From Candidatus Tectimicrobiota bacterium (lineage in GTDB: Bacteria; Tectomicrobia; Entotheonellia; Entotheonellales; Entotheonellaceae): a DNA stretch of 64,000 nt. The stretch covers positions 1-64,000 of the forward strand of contig BPKO01000003.1 of assembly GCA_026005175.1 (NCBI GenBank). The letters are read 5' to 3'. Shown here one piece after another: positions 11,368 to 20,553 of the stretch (position 1 is the stretch's first letter; each line of letters starts with the position of its first letter). The notes under the pieces were generated by a model. The model was given only the letters and a program-made list of their open reading frames with translations. It was not told the origin of the DNA and made no database searches. The translations under genes and the position numbers were made by a program.

Positions 11368-12991
11368 CCCTGCCGTTCCGCAGCCAGGCGCTGCGCCAGG
11401 AGGGCTTGCAGCTGCCCCTTGATGACTTTGCGCGTGGGTGTCATCGGCAGCTCGGCTACCAGCTCCAGGCGCTCCGGCCACTTCGTCTTGGCCACTCCCC
11501 GCTGCCCCAAGTAGTCGCAGAGCTCGGCCAGGGTGATCGTGTGGCCGGATGCTGGCACCACGAAGCAACACACCCGCTCTCCTAGCACCGGATCAGGCAT
11601 GGGCACCACGGCAGCCTGCACGATGCCGGGGTGCTGGTCGAGCACGTCTTCGACGTCGCGCGGGTTAAACTTCACCCCACCACGGTTGATGACGTCTTTG
11701 AGGCGTCCGGTGAGCGACACGTTGCCGGCCGCGTCCATGACCGCCAGATCCCCGGTGCGAAACCAGCCGTCGGCGGTAAACGCTTCGGCATTGGCCGCGG
11801 GGTTGTCGAAATAGCCGGGAAACACCGAGCAGCCGCGTACTTGTAGCTCGCCCTCCTCGCCCGGTGCACACCGGCGGCCGTCGGCCGTCACGAGGCGGAC
11901 TTCCGTGCCAGGGCTGGGACGCCCCGCCGAGGTGGCGGCCACCGCAGGAGGATCGTCGAGGCGCGTGTAAAGGCCGGCCTGCAGCTCGGTCATGCCCCAC
12001 AGCTGCACCAGCTTGGCCTGCGGCAGCTTTCGGTTCAGGTCCTGTACCAGCCCCGGGGGACAGGCGCTGCCAGAGACGATGAGCAGGCGCAGCGCCGCCA
12101 AGTCGTGGGCATCGAAGAGGCCGGCACGCAGGCAGGCAGGTGCGCGGGGGCGGCAAACAGCACCGTGGCCCGGCTGCGGGCCAGGGTAGCCACCAGCGCG
12201 TCGGGGGAAAACGCGGGCAACAGCGCCTGACAGGCGCCGCTCCAAAGCGCCAGGTGCACGCTGTAGAGGCCAAACAGGTGGGTGAAGGGAGCCGCCGACA
12301 GCAAGACGTCGGCCGCGGTAAGCCGAAAGTCCGGAGCGCTCAGGCGGGCGTTGCTCAGCATGGTCTGGTAGCTGAGGGGCACGGCCTTAGGACTGGCGGT
12401 GGTGCCGGAAGTGTAAAGCAGCAAAAACGGCGCTTCCGCTGTGGGCGGCGGGCCGGTGAAGCGTGCCGGGGCGGCGGCCAGAAGCTCGGAAAAAGAAAGG
12501 GCACCGGCAGGTGCCTCGCCCAGAACAAGCACGTGCGCCAAGCCGGGAAGGCGCCGCCGCAGCGCCAGCAGCGTCGCGGCCGCTGGGAAGTCTTTCACGG
12601 CCGGCAAGCACACCACAGCACGCGCCCGGCTATGGCGCAGCAGGGCTTCCAATTCGGCTTCGCGGTAGGGAAGATGAAGGGTGGTGAGGACGCCGCCGAG
12701 GCGACACACCGCCAGGTAAGTGAGCAGGAACTCTGGCAGATTGGGAAGCTGTACCGCCACCACGTCTCCGGCCCGCAGGCCTAAAGTGGCCAGGGCTGCG
12801 GCGAGGCGCTCGGCCTGCTGCGCAAGCTCGCCGTAAGTGAGAGTCTGCGCCCCTGCCCTCACCGCCAACCCGGCGGGTCGCTCCTGAACCTGGCGCTCGA
12901 GCCAAGTGCTCAGGGTCTCTTCCGTCCACCAGCCTGCGGCGCGGAACTTTTGTGCCTGCAAGGGATCGAAGCGCATGGCAGCGCTGAGCAT
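11364..12991 (-). CDS. AMP-dependent acyl-CoA synthetase/ligase (one apparent frameshift)
   Basis: About 542 residues of the ANL superfamily, which activates a carboxylic acid as acyl-AMP and then acyl-CoA. Motifs: LLLYTSGTTASPKAVPLSY (P-loop-like A3), LVQLWGMTELQAGLY (A5), DGWFRTGDLAVMDAAGNVSL (A7/A8 hinge) and PTRKVIKGQL with the catalytic Lys. The frame changes near 12135 in a CTGC-repeat stretch; both sides are family-like. ATG 12991 is preceded by AAGGAGGAGG. The acid substrate cannot be told. The 3' end overlaps the next gene by four bases; upstream lie the small HTH-like protein and two 4Fe-4S proteins. Confidence 0.82.
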
Positions 12992-13010
12992 CGCCTCCTC
13001 CTTCATCGGC

Positions 13011-13334
13011 TCAAGGCGCTTCTTGCTCGAGCTCGTGCCGGTACTTGAAGACGTAGGCGTTGCCGTGGCGGGCAAAGGCCCGGCAGGCGCGGTCCTTAAA
13101 GGCAATCGCCTGTTCCCACTCCGCCAATGGGTAGACGTCGCGCTCGGCCACCACGCGGATCTCGCGCACCACGCGCTCCTCCAAGCCCAGCCGCTCGGCG
13201 ATTTCTTTGTCCGAGAGTCCGCGCTGGCGTTTTTCTGGCGGCAAATGCTCCTGCACGTTGACCTGAAAGGCGTTGCTCAGACGCAGCACCTCGTCTTTGT
13301 ACTTCTTGTAAGTCTCCGGGTCGACAAAGAACAC
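13011..13334 (-). CDS. small conserved-looking protein with an HTH-like segment
   Basis: 107 residues, GTG start at 13334 with GGGAGGA upstream. No family is recognised. The middle, GLSDKEIAERLGLEERVVRE, looks like a sigma-region-4-type helix-turn-helix, followed by IRVVAERDVYPLAEWEQAIA and a basic, aromatic C-terminus (HGNAYVFKYRHELEQ). It lies between an Fe-S protein (13-base gap) and the CoA ligase (19-base gap), so it is an operon member. It could be a dedicated regulator or an accessory subunit; the sequence does not decide. Confidence 0.65.
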   Translation of the reverse strand: MFFVDPETYKKYKDEVLRLSNAFQVNVQEHLPPEKRQRGLSDKEIAERLGLEERVVREIRVVAERDVYPLAEWEQAIAFKDRACRAFARHGNAYVFKYRHELEQEAP

Positions 13335-13347
13335 GCCCTGTCCTCCC

Positions 13348-14214
13348 CTACTTTTTGGTGCGATAGGCCAGGCCTACGGGACAGACGCGCATGCACTCGT
13401 AGCACTGTCCCTGGCTCTGCGCCGCGTAGGTCAGTGACCACAACGTGCGGGTGAAGAAGCTGCTGTAGAGGATCATCTTGCGGCGTTCCTTGTCGGGCTC
13501 GTTAAGGGCGGCTTCCAGGGCCTTCTGGAAGCCGGGGATCCAGTAAGTGTAGACACGCGTCGTGCAGCGCGCGCTGTCGTAGCGCCGCGTGTGCAGGCGG
13601 CCCTCGACGAGGGTCCCTCCCAAGCAGCCCCCCTCGTCAATGGGGCACACGCGCAGGCAGGGGGTAGTGCCTTCTGCGTCCCACATGCGCACGCATTCGG
13701 GGGCGGGGCACACCGGGGTGGACAGCGGCCCGTCGACGGGCAGCGGCAACGTGGTGATGATGGCCGCGTAGAAGAGCATGCCGTATTCGGGATGCAGCAC
13801 GGGGCCGGCCAGGCTGCGCGTGCCGCAGCCGGCCAACTCCGCGGCCAGGGCAATACTCAGGAAAGGGCGGTTGCCTTTGTTGACCCCGGGCGGCACGAAA
13901 AGCGCGTAGTACCCAAAGCGTTCTTCGATGAACTTGGCAACTTTGAGTCCCAGGGCGTTAATGCGGTCACTAGTGCCCATGCTCTCGAGCTGCGCCACCA
14001 CCGGACTGGCCCAGTCCCCGGCCCGCGGCGGGGCCCCGCCGATCACTACCACGCGCTTGGCGCGCGGCAGCAAGTCGGCGGGCCGGAAGCCCTCGGGCGC
14101 TGCGGTAAAGGCCTCGGCATCGGCGACTCGGCATACCAGGGCGCCGCCTTGCCGGGCAAACGCCTGCACCTCTGCCTTGGCCTGCTGTACCTCGGGCTCG
14201 TCGGGGCGTCTCAT
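13348..14214 (-). CDS. 4Fe-4S protein related to epoxyqueuosine reductase/reductive dehalogenase, second paralogue
   Basis: 288 residues. The N-terminal part contains FRPADLLPRAKRVVVIGG, as in QueG/RdhA-type proteins; the middle has AELAGCGTRSLAGPVLHPEYG. The C-terminal half carries the cysteines for two clusters: CPAPEC...TTPCLRVCP...GGC and CYECMRVCPVG. No known substrate. It starts with ATG 14214, overlapping the TGA of its upstream paralogue (ATGA). Similarity to that neighbour runs the full length, so the pair arose by tandem duplication and may form a heterodimer. Confidence 0.75.
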   Translation of the reverse strand: MRRPDEPEVQQAKAEVQAFARQGGALVCRVADAEAFTAAPEGFRPADLLPRAKRVVVIGGAPPRAGDWASPVVAQLESMGTSDRINALGLKVAKFIEERFGYYALFVPPGVNKGNRPFLSIALAAELAGCGTRSLAGPVLHPEYGMLFYAAIITTLPLPVDGPLSTPVCPAPECVRMWDAEGTTPCLRVCPIDEGGCLGGTLVEGRLHTRRYDSARCTTRVYTYWIPGFQKALEAALNEPDKERRKMILYSSFFTRTLWSLTYAAQSQGQCYECMRVCPVGLAYRTKK

Positions 14215-15059
14215 CGCAGCTTCCGGTAAGTGCGGCCGACCGGGCACACGCGCATGCACTCAAAGCACTGCGCCACGCTTTCTTTATAGAAGCTCAGCGC
14301 CGAGAGCGACTGGGTGAAGAAGTCCGAGTAAATCATGGCCCGGCGTTTCTCGGCGTCGTCTTCGGTGAGGATCTGCACCAGCGCCTTTTGCAAGCCACTG
14401 ATGCCAAACGTCATGGCGCGTGCCGTGCAACGCTCGCGGTCGTAGTACGAGTAGGCAATGCGGCCGTCCGCATCGATGGCACCATCGAGGCAGCCGCCGG
14501 CCGCGGCCGGGCAGGCCGCCAGGCACGGGGTGGTCCCCAGCTTGCGGTACATCTGCACGCAGGGCGGCGAGGGACAAACGTCTTTTTCGAGCGGGTGATC
14601 GGGAACAAGCGGCATGGTGGTCAGCAACGCCGCGTAGTAGAGCATCCCATACTCGGGATGGAGCACGATGTTGGCGGCCAGCGAGCGGGTTCCCAGGCCG
14701 GCCAGCACCGCCGCCAGCATCATGCTCATGGGCGGCGTGTGCCCGGAGGTGGGCAGCGACGGGGCCTGCAGGGCCCGGTAGCCGTATTCGCGCTCGATGA
14801 AGTCGCACATGACGTGGATGGCGACGTTTTCCCTGAAGTCGTAGCCAGTAATTTCCATCACCCGGTGGTCCGGGCACTGCCAGGCGCCGGCCGTGGGCCC
14901 CATGCTGCCGGCGACCACCACGCTGCGGGCCCCGGGGAGGATGTCCTGCGGGCGATGTCCTTCGGGGACGTACGTGTTGAAGGCGTCGGCTGCCGCCACC
15001 CCCACCACCAAGGCCCCGGCACGCCGGCCGACTTCTTTGAGGCGCTCCGTTTCGGTCAT
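14211..15059 (-). CDS. 4Fe-4S protein related to epoxyqueuosine reductase/reductive dehalogenase, first paralogue
   Basis: 282 residues, first gene of the operon, ATG 15059 after GGAGGGAAGG. HRPQDILPGARSVVVAGSMG near 40 and LAGLGTRSLAANIVLHPEYG near 130 mirror the second paralogue. Cys motifs: CPSPPC...TTPCLAACP...GGC and CFECMRVCPVG. It is shorter than typical QueG and lacks the secretion signal expected in respiratory dehalogenases. Likely a cytoplasmic electron-transfer or reductase subunit; the role of the corrinoid used by the large relatives is unclear here. Confidence 0.75.
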   Translation of the reverse strand: MTETERLKEVGRRAGALVVGVAAADAFNTYVPEGHRPQDILPGARSVVVAGSMGPTAGAWQCPDHRVMEITGYDFRENVAIHVMCDFIEREYGYRALQAPSLPTSGHTPPMSMMLAAVLAGLGTRSLAANIVLHPEYGMLYYAALLTTMPLVPDHPLEKDVCPSPPCVQMYRKLGTTPCLAACPAAAGGCLDGAIDADGRIAYSYYDRERCTARAMTFGISGLQKALVQILTEDDAEKRRAMIYSDFFTQSLSALSFYKESVAQCFECMRVCPVGRTYRKLR

Positions 15060-15161
15060 CGCCTTCCCTCCGGGCTCCATCGGTGAGGACTATAAGTCAC
15101 TGGCCCTCCTGGGTCAAGCGCCGCTGCCCGGTGGCGGCGTGCCCTCCCCCAGACCCTGTGC

Positions 15162-15167
15162 TATAAT
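15162..15167 (+). promoter_or_regulatory. TATAAT -10 element upstream of the ketopantoate reductase-like gene
   Basis: A perfect TATAAT lies 94 bases before the ATG at 15261, in the divergent region between the Fe-S operon and the panE-like gene. No convincing -35 box is seen 17 bases upstream, where the sequence is GC-rich. Confidence 0.3.
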
Positions 15168-15260
15168 GCCGCCACGACGAGAAGCCGGCCGCGGCAGCGC
15201 GCGTGCCGGTGGTGGACTCTTGAATGTGTAGCGTTTCTGGTCTGGGTAAGGAGAGGCGGC

Positions 15261-16310
15261 ATGAAACCCCGGGTGGCAATCGTCGGTGCAGGGGCAGTGG
15301 GTGGCTACGTGGGCGGGCACATGGCCCGCGCCGGGGAAAACGTCATCCTGATCGATCCCTGGGCAGAGCACATCGACTACATCAAGCGCCACGGCCTGCA
15401 CCTGAGCGGCACGCAGGGCGAGCACACGGTGCAGGTGCAGGCGCTGCACCTCTACGAAGTGCAGAGCCTGCACAAGGCCCCGGTGGACATTGCCTTTATC
15501 TGCACCAAGTCGTACGATACGGCGTGGGCCACCACGCTGATTAAGGACTACCTGTCGCCACACGGCTTTGTCGTCTCGCTGCAAAACAGCATCAATGAGG
15601 AGTGCATCGCCGGCATCGTGGGCTGGGGGCGTACGCTGGGCTGTATTGCCAGCACCATCGGCGTGGAGGCTTACAAGCCAGGGCACATCATGCGCACCCT
15701 GCAGCCCGGCGGCGCCGCTTACACAGTGTTTCGCGTCGGCGAGGTGCACGGGCGCATCACCGCCCGCGCCCAGGAAGTGGCCCGCCTGCTCAGCGCCGTG
15801 GACAGCGCCAAAGTCACCACCAACCTGTGGGGCGAGCGCTGGACCAAGCTGGTGGTGAACGCCATGGGCAACGGCCTGTCAGCGGTAACCGGCATGAACA
15901 GCCTGAGCATGTACACCACCGAGGCCACCCGGCGCCTGATGATTCGCCTCGCCGGCGAGGCCATCCGCGTAGGGCAAGCGCTGGGCTACGAGATCGAGGC
16001 CATCCGCGGCCTGCCGCCTGAAAAGTGGGTGGCAGCGGCGGAGGGCGAACCGGCAGCCCTGGAGGAAGTCGAAGGCGCCATGCTGGCCGCCACCCAGCGC
16101 ATGACCGAAGCCGGGCGGCCCTCGACGGCACAAGACATCCTTAAGGGACGCCGCACCGAGATCGACTTCATCAACGGCCTGGTGGCCGCCAAAGGCGAGG
16201 AAGCCGGCGTGCCGGCACCCACCCACGCCGCCCTCACCGCGCTGGTCAAGCGCGTCGAGCGCGGCGAACTGGCGCCCTCGCCGGGAATCATCTCCTACCT
16301 GAACGCATGA
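15261..16310 (+). CDS. ketopantoate reductase-like NAD(P)-dependent oxidoreductase (ApbA/PanE family)
   Basis: 349 residues. Rossmann motif VAIVGAGAVGGYVGGHMARA at the N-terminus, the KSYDT segment near 90 that matches the family's conserved substrate-side Lys, and a C-terminal domain with KLVVNAMGNGLSAVTGM and RRTEIDFINGLVAAKGEEAG, the PanE signature with catalytic Lys and Glu. Classical PanE reduces 2-dehydropantoate for pantothenate synthesis. This form is longer and sits with a hydantoinase (13-base gap), so a different 2-keto acid or related substrate in that pathway is possible. ATG 15261 follows AGGAGAGGCGGC. Confidence 0.82.
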   Translation: MKPRVAIVGAGAVGGYVGGHMARAGENVILIDPWAEHIDYIKRHGLHLSGTQGEHTVQVQALHLYEVQSLHKAPVDIAFICTKSYDTAWATTLIKDYLSPHGFVVSLQNSINEECIAGIVGWGRTLGCIASTIGVEAYKPGHIMRTLQPGGAAYTVFRVGEVHGRITARAQEVARLLSAVDSAKVTTNLWGERWTKLVVNAMGNGLSAVTGMNSLSMYTTEATRRLMIRLAGEAIRVGQALGYEIEAIRGLPPEKWVAAAEGEPAALEEVEGAMLAATQRMTEAGRPSTAQDILKGRRTEIDFINGLVAAKGEEAGVPAPTHAALTALVKRVERGELAPSPGIISYLNA

Positions 16311-16323
16311 GGAGGCGAGGACC

Positions 16324-17743
16324 ATGCTCGACGTTATCATCCGCGGCGGCCAAGTGGTCACCCCCACGGGAGTGGGGCAGTGGGACATCGGCATTCGCGG
16401 CGAGAAGATTGTGGCGCTGGCCGAACCGGGAACGCTCACCGGGGACGTGGGGCCGCGTGATCGACGCCAGCGGCAAAATCGTCATTCCCGGCGGCATCGA
16501 GCCGCATGCCCACGTGGCGGCGCCCATTATGGGTCACCCCGGGCTGGAGACGGCGCCGCCCGAGCAAGTGAGCCGCGCCGCCCTCTTCGGGGGCACCACC
16601 ACCATCGTCGACTTTGCCATCCAGACCCCAGAGCGCGACCTTTTTGCCGCGTTGGAAGAACGCCACCGCCGCTGGCAAGGGCAGTCGTACGCCGACTACA
16701 CTTACCACTGCATGCTTCTGGGCGATGTGCCTTCGTCCGTGCTGGCGCAGATTCCGCAGGTCATCGCCGCCGGCTTTCCTACTTTCAAAGTCTTCACCAC
16801 CAACATCCGGCCCAACGTCTCCGACCGCATGCTGCGTCTGGGCCACATCGCCGCCATTATGGAAGAAGTGGCGGCGCACAACGGCCTCCTGGTAGTGCAC
16901 GGCGAGGACGACGACATCGTGCAGTTCATGTACCGGCGCCTCAAAGAGCAAGGCACCGAAGACTGGACGCACATGCACAAGGCGCATTCTAACATGTCGG
17001 AAGACCTCGCTTTCCGGCGCGTCATTCGCGCTGCCGAGTGGACGGGGGCTGCCGTTTACTTCGTGCACGTCAGCGCCAAGGAGGGAGTGCAGGCCATCCA
17101 AGAGGCGCGCAGCAAGGGCTTGCCCGTTTACGGCGAAACGCTTCACAACTACGTCTCGTTTACCGCCGATGACTACCAGAAGCCCGACGGGATGAAGTAC
17201 CACACCTACCCCTCGCTCAAAACCGAAGCGGATCGCCAGGCGCTGTGGCGCGGGCTGCTCGAGGGCGACCTGCAGACCATGGCCACCGACGAGTACTGCA
17301 CCACCTACGCCCTGAAAGTGGCCGGCAAGCGCATTGACGACGTCACCGGCGGCCACAACGGTGTGGAAACCCGCGTTGGCATTACCTACACCGAAGGGGT
17401 CGTAAAGCGCGGCATGAGCCTGCAGCGGTTTGTGGACATCACCTCGGCCAACGCCGCCCGCCTGCTTGGCCTCTACCCGCGCAAAGGGGCCATCGCGCCG
17501 GGCAGCGACGCCGACCTGGTCTTCATCGACCCCAGCGTGCACAAGACCCTCACCATGGACGACTTGCACATCAGCGACTACAGCATCTGGGAAGGCTGGG
17601 AGATCCACGGCTGGCCGGTGTTTACCATGCTGCGCGGCAAGGTGATGGTGGAAAACGGCCGCTTGCTGGGCGAACGCGGCAGCGGCCAGCTCATTCCGCG
17701 CAAAATCGACGCCTCGCTGCTGACGCGACCGCGGTGCGCCTAG
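16324..17743 (+). CDS. D-hydantoinase/dihydropyrimidinase-like amidohydrolase (one apparent frameshift), paralogue A
   Basis: About 472 residues of the cyclic-amidohydrolase family, which opens hydantoin or dihydropyrimidine rings at a binuclear metal site. MLDVIIRGGQVVTPTG starts the protein. Metal motifs: GGIEPHAHV (HxH), FPTFKVFTTN (carbamylated Lys), VVHGEDDD, VHVSAKEG and ATDEY. The frame is lost near 16448 in GTGGGGCCGC; removing one G restores DV-GRVIDASGKIVIPGG. ATG 16324 follows GAGGCGAGG. A second homologue lies at 44422-45861 with aligned motifs. The 3' end overlaps the penicillin acylase-like gene by ten bases. Confidence 0.85.
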
Positions 17744-20076
17744 ACGTTGCTTCGCTTCTTGGCGGTGCGCTGCTGCGCCCAGCGCTGAGTTGGCTTGGCC
17801 GCTGCCGGCTTCCTCGCCTCAGCGGCTGCCAGGCGCTGCCGGGGCTGCTGGGCAGGGTGGAGGTGCTGCGCGACCGCTGGGGGGTGGCGCACCTTTACGC
17901 CAGCAACGACCACGACCTCTTCTTTGCCCAGGGGCTGGTGCACGCCCAGGACCGCCTGTGGCAGATGGAGCTCAGCCGCCGCCTGGCCACAGGGCGGCTG
18001 AGCGAGCTGTTTGGCGAGCTCACCCTGCACACCGACCGTACCATCCGCACCCTGGGCTTGCCCCAGCTGGCCGCTGCCGACTGGCAAGGGCTCGACGAGG
18101 CGCTGCGTGCCGCCTTGCTGGCTTATGCCGCCGGCGTCAACGCTTTCTTGCAGCAGGGGCCCCTGCCGCTGGAATGCTGGCTTCTCGGGCACCGCCCCGA
18201 GCCCTGGCAGGCCACCGACTCGCTGGCCATCGTGCGGCTTTTGGCCTGGCAGCTCTCGCCCGGCTGGTACGGCAAGCTGGTGGCCGCCAGGCTGGCAGGG
18301 ACCGTGGGGGAAGCGCGCGCCCGCGACCTCCTGCCGCAGTACCCGCCCACCCACCCGCTCACCGTGCCGCCTGGCGTTCCTCTTCCTCCCGGCACCCCGC
18401 ACCACCCGGCGCCGTGGCCGCTTGCTGCCGGGGGCAGCAACGCCTGGGCAGTGGCCGGCCACCGCACCACGAGCGGCGCCCCCCTGCTGTGCAGCGACCC
18501 GCACCTGCCGCTTACCCTGCCGGCGGTGTGGTACGCCAACCACCTGCACGCCGGGGCCTGGCACGTGAGCGGCGTCTCGATTCCCGGCGTGCCCCTGGTG
18601 ACCATCGGCCACAACCAATACCTGGCCTGGGGCATGACCGTGGCGTTTACCGACACCGCCGACTTGGTGGTGGAGCACTTTGATGGCATGCCCTGGCGCC
18701 GCTACCGCCACGGGGACACCTGGTGCCAGGCCACGGTGCGCACCGAGACCATCGGCGTGCGCGGCCGCCTGCGGCCGCACGTCGAGGAAGTGGTCAGCAC
18801 GCACCACGGTCCCATCGTCTCTGCGCTGTTTGAAGCAGCACAGCCGCTGGCCTTGCAGGCCATGGCCCTGCGCGTGCCTTCGCCGCTTACCGGCTGGTGG
18901 CGGCTCAACCGCGCCGATTCTTGGGAGGCCTTCGTTGAAGCGGTGCGCGGCATCGCGGCCCCAGGACTGAACGTGGTCTATGCCGACGTCGAGGGCAACA
19001 TCGGTTACTGGCTGGCCGGCAAAGTGCCGCTGCGCTCCGGCGGCCCGGCCTGGCTGCCGCGGCCGGGCTGGACGGCAGAAGGCGAATGGCGCGGCGAGGT
19101 TCCCTTTGCCGCCATGCCTCACGCTTACAACCCGCCCCAGGGCTTTCTCGTCTCTTGCAACCACCGCATCGTCGGCGACGACTACCCCTACCCGCTCGGC
19201 TACGCGTGGATGAACGGCTACCGGGCCCGGCGCCTCACCGAGGTGCTGGCCGCCACGCCGCGCGTGTCGCCCGAAGACTGCCGGGCCTGGCAGGGCGACG
19301 TGCGATGCCTGCCGGCCCTGGAGCTGGCGCGCCACCTGGCAGGCCTCGCGCCTGCCGACCCCGCGGCGCAAGCGGCCCTGGCGCAGGTGCAAGCCTGGGA
19401 CGGCCGCCTCACTCCCGACAGCGTGGCCGGGGCGCTCTACGAAGTGCTGCGCGAGGAGCTGGCGCGCCAGCTGCTCGAACCCGTTCTGGGGAAAGCGCTG
19501 GCAGCGGCAGCGCGGGGCCAGGGGCCCTCACCGCTCCTGCCGGCCCACGAGTTCTACGGCCATGACACCCTCTTTGTCTTGCGGCAGCTCGCCGATCCCG
19601 CCTCGTGGTGGGTGGCGCAGGCCGGCGGGCGAGACGCCGTGCTCGCGCGCAGCGTGCAGCAGAGCGTGGCCTGGCTCCGCCAGCACCTCGGCGCTGACTG
19701 GCGCCGCTGGCAGTGGGGACGCCTGCACCAGGCGACCTTCCTTCACGCCCTGGGGCTCAAGCCGCTCCTTGCCGCAGTGTTCAACCGCGGCCCTTATCCC
19801 CTGGGCGGCGACACCGATACCCTTTGCCAGACGGCCTCTTTGCCCGGCACCTTCGCGTGCAACTTCAGTGCCCCCGGCTACCGGCAGGTGATCGATCTCG
19901 GAGATTTCTCTCGCTCCCAGGCCATCCTGGCCCCCGGGCAGTCGGGCTGGCTCGGCAGCCGCCACTACGACGACCTCATCCCCCTGTGGCGCCGCGGCGA
20001 CTACTACCCCATGCTGTGGCGGCGCCGGGAGATCGAAGCGGCCGCGGTGGCCTGGCTGCGCCTGGAGCCGGCGTAG
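17734..20076 (+). CDS. penicillin acylase (S45) family N-terminal-nucleophile hydrolase
   Basis: 780 residues. The family cleaves amide bonds of acylated amines, such as beta-lactam side chains or acyl-homoserine lactones, after self-processing into two chains. Seen: VEVLRDRWGVAHLYASNDHD and AQGLVHAQDRLWQMELSRRL in the alpha region, then GGSNAWAVAGHRTTSGAPLL, where Ser of GGSNAW is the expected cleavage point and nucleophile. HHGPIVSALF and the C-terminal RLHQATFLHAL and GDTDTL also fit. A GTG at 17734 overlaps the hydantoinase end; no strong ribosome-binding site is seen, so the exact start is uncertain. A hydrophobic N-terminal stretch could act in export. Substrate unknown. Confidence 0.82.
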   Translation: MRLDVASLLGGALLRPALSWLGRCRLPRLSGCQALPGLLGRVEVLRDRWGVAHLYASNDHDLFFAQGLVHAQDRLWQMELSRRLATGRLSELFGELTLHTDRTIRTLGLPQLAAADWQGLDEALRAALLAYAAGVNAFLQQGPLPLECWLLGHRPEPWQATDSLAIVRLLAWQLSPGWYGKLVAARLAGTVGEARARDLLPQYPPTHPLTVPPGVPLPPGTPHHPAPWPLAAGGSNAWAVAGHRTTSGAPLLCSDPHLPLTLPAVWYANHLHAGAWHVSGVSIPGVPLVTIGHNQYLAWGMTVAFTDTADLVVEHFDGMPWRRYRHGDTWCQATVRTETIGVRGRLRPHVEEVVSTHHGPIVSALFEAAQPLALQAMALRVPSPLTGWWRLNRADSWEAFVEAVRGIAAPGLNVVYADVEGNIGYWLAGKVPLRSGGPAWLPRPGWTAEGEWRGEVPFAAMPHAYNPPQGFLVSCNHRIVGDDYPYPLGYAWMNGYRARRLTEVLAATPRVSPEDCRAWQGDVRCLPALELARHLAGLAPADPAAQAALAQVQAWDGRLTPDSVAGALYEVLREELARQLLEPVLGKALAAAARGQGPSPLLPAHEFYGHDTLFVLRQLADPASWWVAQAGGRDAVLARSVQQSVAWLRQHLGADWRRWQWGRLHQATFLHALGLKPLLAAVFNRGPYPLGGDTDTLCQTASLPGTFACNFSAPGYRQVIDLGDFSRSQAILAPGQSGWLGSRHYDDLIPLWRRGDYYPMLWRRREIEAAAVAWLRLEPA

Positions 20077-20200
20077 GCCTTCGCTGGCGCTTGCGGGACC
20101 AGAGGGCTATACTCCTGGCAACTTGTGCAAGGAGAAATCGGTCTGCCGCACCCCAATGACCCTTTTGAGTGTGATCCATAAGATACAAGGAGGCAACTTG

Positions 20201-20512
20201 ATGCGCTGGCAAGCCGTAATTGCCGCGGTGGTAGCACTCGCCTTCCTGGCCACCCTGGCCGCTGCCCAAGCGCCGCAGGCGCCAGAAGCCGAAGTCCCGG
20301 CGGTGGCCATGCTCGCTGACCTGGTGGTGCTACGGCCTTTTGGCCTGGCTGCCCTGGTGCTGGGCACGGCAACGTTTATCGCCGCCTTGCCTTTCAGCGT
20401 GCCCACCAAGAGCGTCAAGCAAGCGGCCCGCAAGCTGGTGGTGGAGCCGGCGGCGTACACCTTCGCCCGCCCCCTGGGCCAGGTCGATGCCCTGCGCAGC
20501 CCCACGCCGTAA
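20201..20512 (+). CDS. small secreted or membrane protein
   Basis: 103 residues. ATG 20201 follows AAGGAGGCAACTTG. The N-terminus (RWQAVIAAVVALAFLATLAAA) is a signal peptide or first membrane segment, and LRPFGLAALVLGTATFIAAL forms a second, followed by PFSVPTKSVKQAARKLVVEP. Similar short two-segment proteins occur in many proteobacteria without a proven function. It stands alone, convergent with the hydantoinase fusion. Confidence 0.65.
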   Translation: MRWQAVIAAVVALAFLATLAAAQAPQAPEAEVPAVAMLADLVVLRPFGLAALVLGTATFIAALPFSVPTKSVKQAARKLVVEPAAYTFARPLGQVDALRSPTP

Positions 20513-20553
20513 CCCGCCCGCCGCTGGGGCGCCCCGCGGCAGCTGCGGCGGCT

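Noticed and set aside
13348-15059. Respiratory reductive dehalogenases
   Set aside because: The proteins are short, lack a Tat signal and a membrane-anchor gene; only the Fe-S region and part of the N-terminus resemble that superfamily.
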